From Lentzea fradiae (GTDB lineage: Bacteria; Actinomycetota; Actinomycetes; Mycobacteriales; Pseudonocardiaceae): a DNA stretch of 64,000 nt. Shown piece after piece: positions 44,337 through 53,304 of the stretch; position 1 is the first letter of the stretch; each line of letters begins with the position of its first letter. A program made the position numbers and the translations under genes. Where the stretch lies: positions 124,001-188,000 of the forward strand of contig NZ_FNCC01000014.1 of assembly GCF_900100955.1 (NCBI RefSeq), read 5' to 3'. The notes beneath the pieces are model-generated. The model searched no databases. It was not told where the DNA came from and worked only from the letters and a program-made list of their open reading frames with translations.

Positions 44337-45932
44337 ATGACCTCCAGCTACTCCTCGGGCACCTCCGCCGCCCCGCTGCTGGGCGGCACGATCCACGAGA
44401 ACTTCGCCGCGACCGTCGCGCGCTTCGGCGACCGCGAGGCGCTGGTCGACAGGGCCGCCGGCCGCCGGTGGACCTACGCGGAGCTGGCGGAGGAGGTCGA
44501 CAGGGCCGCCGCCGGGCTGCACTCGCTCGGGGTGCGCAAGGGCGACCGGGTGGGGATCTGGGCGCCGAACCGCGCCGAGTGGGTGTTCGTGCAGTACGCG
44601 ACGGCCCGGATCGGCGCGATCCTGGTCAACGTCAACCCGGCGTACCGGGTGCACGAGCTGGAGTACGTGCTGAACCAGGCGGGCGTCCACACGCTGGTGT
44701 CCGCGCGGTCGTTCAAGACCTCCGACTACGCCGCCATGATCGACGAGGTCCGGCCGCGGTGCCCGGAGCTGCGCAACGTCGTCTTCGTCGAAGATCCACA
44801 GTGGACCGGCGACGAGCTGCCGGACGTCGAGCTGGACCGCGACGACCCGATCAACATCCAGTACACGTCCGGCACGACGGGCTTCCCCAAGGGCGCGACG
44901 CTGTCGCACCACAACATCCTCAACAACGGCTACTTCGTCGGCGAGCTGGTCAACTACACCGAGCACGACCGGATCTGCGTGGTGCCGCCGTTCTACCACT
45001 GCTTCGGTATGGTCATGGGCAACCTCGCGGCCACCAGCCACGGCGCGTGCATCGTGATCCCCGCCCCGGCGTTCGACCCGGCGGCGACCCTCGCGGCGGT
45101 GCAGGAGGAGAAGTGCACGTCGCTCTACGGCGTGCCGACGATGTTCATCGCGATGCTCGACCTGGTCGACGACTACGACCTGGCGTCGCTGCGCACCGGG
45201 ATCATGGCGGGCTCGCCGTGCCCGGTCGAGGTGATGAAGCAGGTCGTCGGCCGGATGGGCATGAGCGAGGTCTCCATCTGCTACGGCATGACCGAGACGT
45301 CCCCGGTGTCGACGCAGACCCGCGTGGACGACTCGCTCGACCGTCGCGTGGGGACGGTCGGCCGCGTCGGGCCGCACCTGGAGGTCAAGATCGTCGACCC
45401 GGAGACCGGTCTCACGGTCCCGCGCGGCGAGCCGGGGGAGCTGTGCACGCGCGGCTACTCGGTGATGCTCGGCTACTGGAACGAGCCGGAGAAGACGGCG
45501 GAGGCGGTCGACGCCGCGGGCTGGATGCACACGGGCGACCTCGCGGTGATGGATGACGACGACTACGTCAACATCACCGGCCGCATCAAGGACATGGTGA
45601 TCCGCGGCGGCGAGAACATCTACCCGCGCGAGATCGAGGAGTTCCTCTACACGCACCCGGACGTGCTCGACGCGCAGGTGGTCGGCGTGCCGGACGCGAA
45701 GTACGGCGAGGAGCTGGTGGCGTGGGTGCGGCTGCGCGACGGGGCGCGGGAGCTGACCGCCGAGGCCGTCCGCGAGTTCTGCACGGGCAAGCTCGCCCAC
45801 TACAAGATCCCGCGCTACGTCCACGTCGTCGAGGACTTCCCGATGACGGTCACCGGCAAGATCCGCAAGGTCGAGATGCGGGCGCGGTCGGTGGAGCTGC
45901 TCGGTCTCGACGACGGCGTCCGGCACGCCTGA
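44337..45932 (+). CDS. acyl-CoA synthetase (AMP-binding)
   Basis: A 531-residue ANL-superfamily ligase activating a fatty or related acid with ATP and CoA. It has P-loop YTSGTTGFPKGATLSHHN, FYHCFGMVMG, GMTETSPVS, the hinge GRIKDMVIRGGENIYPREIEE and the catalytic lysine TVTGKIRK. ATG 44337 gives the usual start. Most like FadD-type medium/long-chain enzymes. No beta-oxidation genes adjoin. Confidence 0.9.
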   Translation: MTSSYSSGTSAAPLLGGTIHENFAATVARFGDREALVDRAAGRRWTYAELAEEVDRAAAGLHSLGVRKGDRVGIWAPNRAEWVFVQYATARIGAILVNVNPAYRVHELEYVLNQAGVHTLVSARSFKTSDYAAMIDEVRPRCPELRNVVFVEDPQWTGDELPDVELDRDDPINIQYTSGTTGFPKGATLSHHNILNNGYFVGELVNYTEHDRICVVPPFYHCFGMVMGNLAATSHGACIVIPAPAFDPAATLAAVQEEKCTSLYGVPTMFIAMLDLVDDYDLASLRTGIMAGSPCPVEVMKQVVGRMGMSEVSICYGMTETSPVSTQTRVDDSLDRRVGTVGRVGPHLEVKIVDPETGLTVPRGEPGELCTRGYSVMLGYWNEPEKTAEAVDAAGWMHTGDLAVMDDDDYVNITGRIKDMVIRGGENIYPREIEEFLYTHPDVLDAQVVGVPDAKYGEELVAWVRLRDGARELTAEAVREFCTGKLAHYKIPRYVHVVEDFPMTVTGKIRKVEMRARSVELLGLDDGVRHA

Positions 45933-46039
45933 GTGGACGGACCGTGGTCGCGGGACTACGGGGTGATGAGGCGTAAAGACCCTGGTGAACGGGGCTGTGA
46001 GCGGCGCAGGATCGTGGGCGTTCCCGCGAAGGAGGCGCC

Positions 46040-46432
46040 ATGCTCACCGCCACCAGGACCACGACGATGCTGCCCGTCGAGGACGTCGAGCGCGCCGGTC
46101 GTTTCTACTCCGACGTGCTCGGCCTCGAGTCGTTGCGCACGGGCCCGGACGGAACGCGGTTCTTCGCCCTGGGCCAGGGCGACGCGCTGGGGCTGCGGCC
46201 CGCGGGGAAGGGCGCGCAGACCCCGCACACGGTCCTCAGCTTCGAGGTGCCCGACCTCGAAGGGGAGATCAGCGAGCTGGAGGGCAGGGGCGTGCGGTTC
46301 GCCGACTACGACCTGCCGGACTTCAAGACCGAGCGCCACATCGCCGTCCTCGGTGACGAGCGGGCGGCGTGGTTCACCGACACCGAGGGCAACATCCTCT
46401 GCCTGCACGAGCTGTCCGGCGACGACGCCTGA
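46040..46432 (+). CDS. VOC-family protein
   Basis: A 130-residue glyoxalase/bleomycin-resistance-fold protein: MLPVEDVERAGRFYSDVLGLE at the start and FTDTEGNILCLHEL at the end. ATG 46040 follows GAAGGAGG. It stands alone, with a terminator hairpin after it. Substrate unknown. Confidence 0.82.
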   Translation: MLTATRTTTMLPVEDVERAGRFYSDVLGLESLRTGPDGTRFFALGQGDALGLRPAGKGAQTPHTVLSFEVPDLEGEISELEGRGVRFADYDLPDFKTERHIAVLGDERAAWFTDTEGNILCLHELSGDDA

Positions 46433-46450
46433 CGGTCCGTGCCCCCGAGT

Positions 46451-46484
46451 GGTCTCCCGTCCCTCTGCCGGGGGGCGGGAGACC
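46451..46484. terminator. hairpin between VOC and YccF genes
   Basis: GGTCTCCCG pairs with CGGGAGACC around a 16-base loop that can pair further. It lies between convergent genes. Confidence 0.6.
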
Positions 46485-46485
46485 C

Positions 46486-46860
46486 TCACCGGGACTCGAC
46501 GATCTCCTTGCCCAGCGGCACGAGCGAGACCTTCACGAGCTTGAAGTTCGCGATGCCCATCGGGATGCCGATGATCGTGACGCACAGCGCGATGCCGGTG
46601 ACGATGTGCCCGATGGCGAGCCACAGACCGGCGACGATGATCCAGATCACGTTGCCCAGCAGGGACCCCGTGCCCGCGCCGGGCTTGTCGACGACCTCGC
46701 GGCCGAACGGCCACAGCGCGTAGTTCGCGATGCGGAACGACGCGATGCCCCACGGGATCGTGATGATCAGGACGTAGCAGATGAGACCGGCGATCGCGTA
46801 GCCGACGGCCATCCAGAAACCGGCGAGCACCAACCAGATCACGTTCAGGATGAGGCGCAT
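46486..46860 (-). CDS. YccF-family membrane protein
   Basis: A 124-residue membrane protein with two YccF repeats, each NVIW(L/I)xxAGxWxAxGxxxxG followed by a second helix and (I/W)GIA(S/N)F. About four helices. Function of YccF is unknown. By order it corresponds to Rv0870c, downstream of the moa/rpf block. Confidence 0.86.
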   Translation of the reverse strand: MRLILNVIWLVLAGFWMAVGYAIAGLICYVLIITIPWGIASFRIANYALWPFGREVVDKPGAGTGSLLGNVIWIIVAGLWLAIGHIVTGIALCVTIIGIPMGIANFKLVKVSLVPLGKEIVESR

Positions 46861-46882
46861 GCCTCCAATCTAAGCTGATCGC

Positions 46883-47836
46883 ATGAAGTGGGGTGTGATC
46901 GCTACAGGCGGCATCGCGCGGACCGTCACCGCCGACATGCTGAAGGTTCCCGGCGTCGAGGTGCTCGCCGTGTCCTCGCGCGACGTGACGAGGGCGCGGG
47001 AGTTCGCCGGCAAGTTCGGCATCGAGCGCGCGTACGGCGACTACCGCGAGCTGCTGGCAGACCGGGACGTCGAGGTCGTCTACGTGGCCACGCCGCACGC
47101 CCAGCACCACGAGGTCACGCTCGCGGCGCTCGACGCCGGCAAGCACGTGCTGTGCGAGAAGCCCATCGGTCTCTCGGTCGCGCAGGCCGAGGAGATGGTG
47201 GCGCGGGCCGCGCAGCGGGAGCGCTTCCTGATGGAGGCCATGTGGACGCGGTTCAACCCGTTGGTCCGCAAGGCCCAGGAGGCCGTGCGCGCGGGCGAGA
47301 TCGGTGAGGTGCGGACCGTGCGCGCCCACTTCGGTTTCCGGCACCCCTTCGACGCCGCGGACCGGTTGTGGGCCAAGGAGGCCGGTGGCGGCTCGGTGCT
47401 CGACGTCGGCGTCTACCCGATCGCTCTCGCGCACCAGGTCCTCGGCACCCCCTCGCGCATCGCCGCGCACGGCAGGCTGGCGCCGTCCGAAGTGGACGCC
47501 GAAGCGGGAGTCCTGCTGGGGTACGAGAACGGCGCGCACGCTTTGCTGAGCAGCTCGCTGCTCGCGGGGCTCGGCAGCGCGGCCGTGATCGTCGGTACCG
47601 AGGGCGCCATCGAGTTCCCCGAGGCGCAGTACAACCCGACCAGGGTCGTCATCAACGGCGTCGAGCACACGACGGAGGACCTGGGCTACCAGCACCAGAT
47701 CCGCGCGGTCGAGGAGCTGGCAGGCGGGGGCGCGCTCGAACACCCGGACATGCCCTGGGCGGCGACGGTCGCGATCATGCGGACGATGGAGGAGGTCCTG
47801 CGGCAGCTCGGCGTCTCCTACGAGGCGGCCGGGTAA
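46883..47836 (+). CDS. Gfo/Idh/MocA-family oxidoreductase
   Basis: A 317-residue NAD(P)-dependent dehydrogenase with Rossmann start WGVIATGGIARTVTADM, YVATPHAQHHEV, and the diagnostic CEKPIGLS (catalytic lysine). Family members oxidise sugars, inositols or trans-dihydrodiols. It overlaps the TetR gene by 19 bases tail to tail. Confidence 0.88.
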   Translation: MKWGVIATGGIARTVTADMLKVPGVEVLAVSSRDVTRAREFAGKFGIERAYGDYRELLADRDVEVVYVATPHAQHHEVTLAALDAGKHVLCEKPIGLSVAQAEEMVARAAQRERFLMEAMWTRFNPLVRKAQEAVRAGEIGEVRTVRAHFGFRHPFDAADRLWAKEAGGGSVLDVGVYPIALAHQVLGTPSRIAAHGRLAPSEVDAEAGVLLGYENGAHALLSSSLLAGLGSAAVIVGTEGAIEFPEAQYNPTRVVINGVEHTTEDLGYQHQIRAVEELAGGGALEHPDMPWAATVAIMRTMEEVLRQLGVSYEAAG

Positions 47837-48375
47837 GCCTCCAGGGTGGCCTTCGCGACGCCCACGACGGCGTCCATCGCGCTGTCGAGGTCGCTGCTCG
47901 GCATGAGCAGGTGGCTCAGGGCGAGCCGCACCGTCGTCTCCGCCGCGAACCGCACGCGCCTGCCGGGGAAGTGCTCGCTGAGGTGCCGCTCGACGACCTC
48001 GGTCGCGTGGAACAGCACGGGGTGGCCGCGGATCGTGAGGAACGGCAACAGGTCCTCGGCGTCCTGGCCGGTCAGCACGGCCGAGACGAGCCTGTCCCGC
48101 TCGGTGCGCTCGAAGGTGAAGCGGAACGCCGACCGCATCGCCCGCCACGGGTCGGGGTCCTGCCTGAGCCGGGTCGCGACCCCGCTCAGGTACTCCTCGG
48201 TCTTGCGGGCGGCGACGGCCTGGACGAGCCCTTCCTTGTTGCCGAACTCGTTGTAGACGGTCTGCCTGCTCACCCCGGCGCGACCGGCGACCTCGATCAT
48301 CCGCAGGCCGTGGAACCCGTGTGCGGCCAGGAGGTCGGCAGCCGTGTCGAGCAGGGCCTCGGTGATGTCGCTCAC
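47818..48375 (-). CDS. TetR-family regulator
   Basis: A 185-residue repressor with an N-terminal helix-turn-helix (HGFHGLRMIEVAGRAGVSRQTVYNEFGNKEGL) and a C-terminal ligand domain. GTG 48375 has AAGGTGG upstream. The palindrome 48384-48410 lies between it and the divergent HAD gene, so it probably controls both. Confidence 0.87.
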   Translation of the reverse strand: MSDITEALLDTAADLLAAHGFHGLRMIEVAGRAGVSRQTVYNEFGNKEGLVQAVAARKTEEYLSGVATRLRQDPDPWRAMRSAFRFTFERTERDRLVSAVLTGQDAEDLLPFLTIRGHPVLFHATEVVERHLSEHFPGRRVRFAAETTVRLALSHLLMPSSDLDSAMDAVVGVAKATLEAYPAAS

Positions 48376-48383
48376 TCAGCCAC

Positions 48384-48410
48384 CTTTACACAATTACGGC
48401 TTTTGTAAAG
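48384..48410. promoter_or_regulatory. TetR-type operator
   Basis: Near-palindrome CTTTACACAA-N7-TTTTGTAAAG within the 52-base gap of the divergent TetR and HAD genes. Its AT content contrasts with the surroundings. Occupancy would block both promoters. Confidence 0.7.
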
Positions 48411-48427
48411 ACGTAGAGTCGGGTTCT

Positions 48428-49045
48428 GTGCAGTTCACCGTGGGTTTCGACCTGGACATGACCCTCATCGACCCGAGACCGGGCATGGCCGCCGTGCTGA
48501 ACGAGGTCGGTGCCCGCACCGGCCACGCGCTCGACGGCGAGCACTTCGCGGCGAACCTCGGACCGCCCCTCGACATGGTCTACCGCGACATGGGCGTGCC
48601 GGAGGAGGAGATCCCGGACCTCGTCACGCTCTTCCGCGCGCTGTACCCGGACGTGGTGATCCCCGCGACCGTCGCGCTGCCCGGCGCCGCGCTGGCGCTG
48701 CGGACCGTGCGGGAGCTGGGCGGGCAGACCATCGTCGTGACCGGCAAGTACCGCAAGAACGCCGCGCTGCACCTGGAGGCGATGGGCTGGGAGGTCGACC
48801 ACCTCTACGGCGAGCTGTGGTCCACGGGCAAGGCCGAGTCGCTCAAGCTGCACGGCGCCGGGGTCTACGTGGGCGACCACGTCGGTGACATGCGCGGAGC
48901 GGAGGCCGCGGGGGCGCTGGGCGTCGGCGTGGTCACCGGGCCGTGCTCGCGTGCGGAGCTGCTGGAGGCGGGCGCCGCGGTCGTGCTGGAGGACCTGCGC
49001 GAGTTCCCGGAGTGGCTCAGGAGCTCTTCCGGCGTGACCGCCTGA
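48428..49045 (+). CDS. HAD-family hydrolase
   Basis: A 205-residue HAD phosphatase with FDLDMTLIDPRPGM (motif I), VVTGKYRKNA (motif II-III) and YVGDHVGDMRGAEAAGA (motif IV), phosphoglycolate-phosphatase-like. GTG 48428 is chosen since the longer frame runs through the operator. Overlaps the next minus-strand gene by 29 bases. Confidence 0.82.
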   Translation: MQFTVGFDLDMTLIDPRPGMAAVLNEVGARTGHALDGEHFAANLGPPLDMVYRDMGVPEEEIPDLVTLFRALYPDVVIPATVALPGAALALRTVRELGGQTIVVTGKYRKNAALHLEAMGWEVDHLYGELWSTGKAESLKLHGAGVYVGDHVGDMRGAEAAGALGVGVVTGPCSRAELLEAGAAVVLEDLREFPEWLRSSSGVTA

Positions 49046-49220
49046 CCACCGCGATGATCCCGAGGCCCAGCCCGGCGGCCGGCAGGTAGGTGGCGGCGAC
49101 GTTCAGCCACACCGGCAGGTCGCTGTGGCCGGTGGCGAAGAGGACGAAGACCACGACGATCGCCAGGACGCCCACGGCGAACAGGCCCACGGCCAGCGGC
49201 AACAGCTTCGGAGCGGTCAT
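49017..49220 (-). CDS. small two-helix membrane protein
   Basis: A 67-residue protein with two hydrophobic helices (LAVGLFAVGVLAIVVVFVLF and ATYLPAAGLGLGIIAVV) and a basic RRSRRKSS tail. I do not recognise the family. Its position next to the cold-shock gene is its only context. Confidence 0.66.
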   Translation of the reverse strand: MTAPKLLPLAVGLFAVGVLAIVVVFVLFATGHSDLPVWLNVAATYLPAAGLGLGIIAVVRRSRRKSS

Positions 49221-49343
49221 GGGCCCAGGGTAGTGCGGGCCCGTCGCGCTAACGGAGGTGCCCTCCGCTCGGTCTTCTGGCTACTCTGGTGGGACGCGTC
49301 CTGGGTACGCCCCCGGGCGCGTTCGTTGTGCAAAAGCAAGGGA

Positions 49344-49745
49344 ATGGTGAGCGCGGTGCCGACCGGCAAGGTCAAGTGGTACGACACGGAGAAGGGCTTC
49401 GGGTTCGTCACCCAGGACGGTGGCGAGGACGTTTACGTCCGCAAGTCCGCTCTGCCTCCGGGCGTCACCGGCTTGAAGGCCGGCCAGCGCATCGAGTTCG
49501 GCATGGCGGAGGGCCGCCGAGGGCCCCAGGCGCTGTCCGTGCGCCTGGTCGACCCCGCGCCGTCAGTCGCGGAGGCGCGCCGCCGCCCGGCCGAGGAGCT
49601 GCACGGCCTGATCGAGGACATGATCAAGCTGCTGGAGAACAAGGTCCAGCCGGACCTGCGGCGCGGCCGGTACCCGTCCGACAAGAAGAACATGAAGCTC
49701 ATCGCCGAGGTCGTCCGGGCGGTGGCGCGGGACCTCGATCCGTAA
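49344..49745 (+). CDS. cold-shock domain protein with C-terminal extension
   Basis: A 133-residue nucleic-acid chaperone. The cold-shock domain (residues about 5-72) has GKVKWYDTEKGFGFV (RNP1) and DVYVRKS (RNP2). An extra 60 residues rich in Arg and Lys (RRRPAEELHGLIEDMIKLLE) follow, as in the Rv0871 (CspB) type. ATG 49344 used; GTG 49347 and GTG 49356 are possible. Confidence 0.87.
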   Translation: MVSAVPTGKVKWYDTEKGFGFVTQDGGEDVYVRKSALPPGVTGLKAGQRIEFGMAEGRRGPQALSVRLVDPAPSVAEARRRPAEELHGLIEDMIKLLENKVQPDLRRGRYPSDKKNMKLIAEVVRAVARDLDP

Positions 49746-49758
49746 AAGGATCGGCGTC

Positions 49759-50361
49759 ATGTCTGACGCGGATCGGATCGTCGAGTTCGGCTACGAGGCC
49801 GGCCAGCTCAAACGCCTGCCCAGAGCGGGGTGGCTCTTCGCCGGGGTGCAGCACCCCGAGACGGTGGCCGCCCACTCGTTCCGGGTGGGCGTGCTGGCGT
49901 TCGCGATCGCCGTGCAGGAGGGCGCGAACCCCGACCGCGCGGCGACCCTGGGCCTCTTCCACGACGTGCCGGAGGCGCGGACCGGTGACATCCCGTACGT
50001 CGGCAAGCGCTACCTCGACGTGCGGATGACGCCGGAAGCCGTTGCGGCGGAGCAGGTCCGGCACCTGCCCGCGCCGCTCGCCGCGCACATCACGGCCGTC
50101 GTCGCCGAGCACGAGGCGGCGAAGGACCTCGACCACACGCCCGAGGCGCGCTGCTCGCGTGACGCGGACAAGCTGGAGCTGGTGCTGCAGGCCAGGGAGT
50201 ACCAGGCCGCGGGCGTCGCGAAGATGGACCGCTTCATCGAGACCATGCGGGACGCGGTCGTCACCGACACCGGCAAGCTGCTGCTCGACAGCGCCCTGCG
50301 AATCGCACCCAGCCAGTGGTGGGAAGCCTTCGGCCACCCCACCACCCACCCCACCACCTGA
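49759..50361 (+). CDS. HD-domain phosphohydrolase
   Basis: A 200-residue HD protein resembling HDDC2/YfbR 5'-nucleotidases. Metal ligands are in HSFRVGVLAF, GLFHDVPEARTGDIP and a later Asp (CSRDADKLELVLQA). ATG 49759 lies 13 bases after the cold-shock gene, suggesting co-transcription. Likely a deoxynucleotide monophosphatase, unproven. Confidence 0.82.
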   Translation: MSDADRIVEFGYEAGQLKRLPRAGWLFAGVQHPETVAAHSFRVGVLAFAIAVQEGANPDRAATLGLFHDVPEARTGDIPYVGKRYLDVRMTPEAVAAEQVRHLPAPLAAHITAVVAEHEAAKDLDHTPEARCSRDADKLELVLQAREYQAAGVAKMDRFIETMRDAVVTDTGKLLLDSALRIAPSQWWEAFGHPTTHPTT

Positions 50362-50410
50362 CCCGCCGCCCACCCTCCCCACCGGACCCGCCGCCCACCC
50401 TCCCCACCGC
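50361..50410. repeat. 25-base tandem duplication
   Basis: Two adjacent copies of a 25-base C-rich unit starting ACCCGCCGCCCACCC (50361-50385 and 50386-50410), differing at one base. It directly follows the HD gene stop. Confidence 0.8.
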
Positions 50411-50440
50411 ACGCGGGGTCTCTTCGTACTGTCTCGTAGT

Positions 50441-50457
50441 ACGCGGGGCCCCCGCGT
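50441..50457. terminator. short GC hairpin between convergent genes
   Basis: ACGCGGGG/CCCCGCGT inverted repeat with essentially no loop; ACGCGGGG also occurs at 50411. It may help termination between the HD and DUF2771 genes, but there is no U-tract. Confidence 0.4.
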
Positions 50458-50508
50458 GGCGGAAAACGGTGCCGGGCTGGGTGGGCGTGGGGGGTTGGCG
50501 AGAGTGGG

Positions 50509-50964
50509 TCAGGCTGTGATCTCGACGGCCCAGTAGCCGCGCAGCAGCGGCTGGCCGGTCTCCAGGACCGCCGCGGCCGCCTCGTGGATCTCGATGCCCA
50601 GCAGCTGGTCGCCCTTGTCCGGCAGGGCGAGGGTGTAGGTGAAGTCCTCGCCCTTGCCCAGCAGGCCGGTGCCGGTCGTCTGCTGGGTGCCCGCCGCGTC
50701 CCGGTAGAGGAACACGGCCTCCCAGATGCCGTCGGCGAGCTGCCCGTCCACCGAGATCTGCACGACCTTGCCCGGCGGGACCCGCAGCTTCCCGGCCTGG
50801 CCGCGCTCGGCGCAGTTGTCGCCGCCGATGTCGCAGTAGACCGCCGGTTCGACCCTGATCGTCTTGCCGTTCGCGTGGAACGTGACCTCGGGCAGGTGGC
50901 TGGGCAGCGAGCACCCGGTCAGCACGAGAACGCCAGCGGCCAGCAAGGAGACGAGTCGACGCAC
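50509..50964 (-). CDS. DUF2771-type lipoprotein
   Basis: A 151-residue lipoprotein (signal LLAAGVLVLTGC) with an Ig-like beta domain: FHANGKTIRVEPAVYCDIGGDNC, VPPGKVVQISVDG and WAVEIT. It resembles DUF2771 proteins, found next to an MFS gene in actinobacteria (Rv0875c position). Function unknown. Transcribed with the MFS gene 10 bases upstream. Confidence 0.76.
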   Translation of the reverse strand: MRRLVSLLAAGVLVLTGCSLPSHLPEVTFHANGKTIRVEPAVYCDIGGDNCAERGQAGKLRVPPGKVVQISVDGQLADGIWEAVFLYRDAAGTQQTTGTGLLGKGEDFTYTLALPDKGDQLLGIEIHEAAAAVLETGQPLLRGYWAVEITA

Positions 50965-50974
50965 GTCAGGAAGC

Positions 50975-52489
50975 CTACGGGGTGGCGGGAGCCGGCTTGC
51001 GCACGAGCCTGCCGACGAGCAGGTGCAGCGACGTGCCGTTGCGGTAGAGCCAGGTCTGCGCGAGGCCGAGCGCGAGCAGCACCGAGAGCACCAGGAAGCC
51101 GACCCAGAACGTCGCGGGCAGCAGCACGCCGAGCGCGCCGCCGAAGACCCAGGCGAGCTGCAGGATCGTCTCGGAGCGGCCGAACGCCGACGCGCGCGAC
51201 TCCTCCGGCAGGTCGTCCTGGATCACCGCGTCCAGGCTGATCTTGGCCAGCGACGACGCGGTGGCGCCGAGCAGGCCGACGACCGCCGCGGTGACGAGGC
51301 CGGGCAGCACGGCGGCCACGACCGTCGCGGCCAGCGCCGCGCCGACGCACGCGAGGACCACCTCGTCCGGCTTGCCGAAGTGCAGCCGGGCGCCGATCGC
51401 GTTGCCGAGGAAGCTGCCCGCTCCGGCCGCGCCCGCGATCACGCCCAGCAGCACCAGCTGCCGCACGGCGTCGCCCTCGGTCTGCGCGCGCACCACGAAA
51501 GCCGCGAACAGCGTGAGGAAGCCCGTCAGCATCCGGATGGAACCGGTGCCCCACAACGCGACCACGATGTGCCGGGACATGGGCTGCTTGGCGGGCCTGG
51601 TCCGCAGCGACGCGGGGACCTCGCCCTCGGTCACCTCGACCCAGGACGGGATCTTCATGCACAGGTAGGCGTTCACCACGCAGAGCGCCGCGGTGAACCA
51701 CAGCGCGCCCGGCGAGCCGAACAGGTTCGCGAAACCCGCCGCGACCGCGCCGAACACGCCGCCCGCCGCGAGCCCGAACACGGTCATGCGGGCGTTCGTC
51801 TTGGACAGCGTGATCTCCGGCGGCAGCACCCGCGGGGTGATCGCCGACTTGAGCACGGTGAACGACTTGGACAGCACCATGCTGCCCAGCGCGGCCGGGT
51901 AGAGCAGCCAGTTGTCGAAGTTCAGCGCCATCACGACCGACAGCACGACCCGCAGGACGCACGACGCGGCCAGCGCGAGCCGCCTGCCGCGCTGGATGCG
52001 GTCCAGCAGCGGCCCGATCACCGGCGCGACCAGTGCGAACGGCGCGACCGTGATCAGCAGGTAGAGCGCGACCTTCGTCTTGGACTCCGCACTCGCCGCG
52101 CTGAAGAACAACGTGTTCGCGAGCGCCACGGCCATCGCGGCGTCCGCGGCGTAGTTCATCATCACCGCGTAGGTGACCGACGTCATGCCGGACTTGCCGG
52201 CGCCGTCGGCACGGGCCGCGCGCCGGAACGCCGCGACCGCCTGCTGCGAGAGCTGCTTGCCGCGGAACCACGCGACGCGGGTGACGGTGAGCTTGCGCGG
52301 AGGCTTGGGCGTCGGGGTGGTCTGCTGGTCGGCGTTGGGCAGCGGCCGGGTCTGCTGCGGCTGCCGGGGCGGGGCCTGGAAGCCGTGCCCGGACGGCGTG
52401 CCGGGACGCTGCCGCGGCCGGTACTCGTCGTCCTGCCACGGGTAGCGCTTCGGAGTCGGCTCGTCACTCCGCCCGCGGTCGCCCGTCAC
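50975..52489 (-). CDS. MFS transporter with long N-terminal tail
   Basis: A 504-residue transporter. About 95 disordered Pro/Gln-rich cytoplasmic residues come first, then about 12 helices from YAVMMNYAADAAMAVALANT, with GPLLDRIQRGRR as the loop motif between helices 2 and 3. Matches the Rv0876c place in the conserved block. Substrate unknown. Lies between the GCT and DUF2771 genes in one minus-strand unit. Confidence 0.82.
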   Translation of the reverse strand: MTGDRGRSDEPTPKRYPWQDDEYRPRQRPGTPSGHGFQAPPRQPQQTRPLPNADQQTTPTPKPPRKLTVTRVAWFRGKQLSQQAVAAFRRAARADGAGKSGMTSVTYAVMMNYAADAAMAVALANTLFFSAASAESKTKVALYLLITVAPFALVAPVIGPLLDRIQRGRRLALAASCVLRVVLSVVMALNFDNWLLYPAALGSMVLSKSFTVLKSAITPRVLPPEITLSKTNARMTVFGLAAGGVFGAVAAGFANLFGSPGALWFTAALCVVNAYLCMKIPSWVEVTEGEVPASLRTRPAKQPMSRHIVVALWGTGSIRMLTGFLTLFAAFVVRAQTEGDAVRQLVLLGVIAGAAGAGSFLGNAIGARLHFGKPDEVVLACVGAALAATVVAAVLPGLVTAAVVGLLGATASSLAKISLDAVIQDDLPEESRASAFGRSETILQLAWVFGGALGVLLPATFWVGFLVLSVLLALGLAQTWLYRNGTSLHLLVGRLVRKPAPATP

Positions 52490-52493
52490 ACCG

Positions 52494-53246
52494 TCAATCC
52501 TGCCCCATCCCGTTGAACCTCACTCGGAAGATGGTGGGCCAGTTCTTGCCTGTGACCAGGAACTCGTCGGTTCCGGGCACGTGCGCGATGCCGTTGAGGA
52601 CGTCCACGTCACCGCTCGGTTTGAGCGACGACAGGTCGTAGGTGTTCGTCACCTGGCCGGTGGCCGGGTCGATGCGGACGATCTCGTCGGTCTTCCACAC
52701 GTTCGCCCAGACCTTGCCGCCGACGCACTCCAGCTCGTTCAGCTCGGTCAGCGGCTGCCCGCCCCGCGTGACCTGCACGTTCCCGGTCTCGGCGAACGTC
52801 TTCGGGTCGCGGAAGGTGAGTTTCGCGGTGCCGTCGCTCATGACGAGCCGCCTGCCGTCGTCGCAGATGCCCCAGCCTTCGCCCTCGTAGCGCACGCGGC
52901 GCACCTCGGAGAACGTCGCGCGGTCCCGTTCGATCGCGACGCCGTTGCGCCAGGTGATCTGCCAGATGGTGTCGCCGGTGACCGTGATGCCCTCGCCGAA
53001 GAAGTCCGGCGGGAGATCGACCTTCCGCTTCACCTCGCCGGTCGACGGGTCGAGCGCGCGCATCGTCGACTGGCCCTCCAGACCGGTGCCCTCGTAGAGC
53101 ACGCCGTCCACGAGTTCCAACCCCTGGGTGAACGCACTTGTGTCGTGCGGAATCTTCTCCAGGACTTCTACCTGCGGTTTCTGTTCCTGCTGGGGCGAAC
53201 AGGCGGCCAGCACCGCGACGAGGACCAGCCAGACGGGGGAGCGCAC
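52494..53246 (-). CDS. glutaminyl-peptide cyclotransferase (lipoprotein)
   Basis: A 250-residue five-bladed beta-propeller enzyme of the plant/bacterial glutamine cyclotransferase family, forming pyroglutamate at peptide N-termini. It has PHDTSAFTQGLEL, YEGTGLEGQST and LNELECVGGKVWANVW. Lipobox LAAC (Cys16) puts it on the outer membrane face. GTG 53246 (MRSPVWLVL) is the signal start; a longer frame to 53294 adds nothing signal-like. Confidence 0.86.
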   Translation of the reverse strand: MRSPVWLVLVAVLAACSPQQEQKPQVEVLEKIPHDTSAFTQGLELVDGVLYEGTGLEGQSTMRALDPSTGEVKRKVDLPPDFFGEGITVTGDTIWQITWRNGVAIERDRATFSEVRRVRYEGEGWGICDDGRRLVMSDGTAKLTFRDPKTFAETGNVQVTRGGQPLTELNELECVGGKVWANVWKTDEIVRIDPATGQVTNTYDLSSLKPSGDVDVLNGIAHVPGTDEFLVTGKNWPTIFRVRFNGMGQD

Positions 53247-53304
53247 CCGACCGAGGGTGGCACGAGTTTTCGTCCCGGCGAAGACCTGCGGCACAATTCA
53301 TGGT

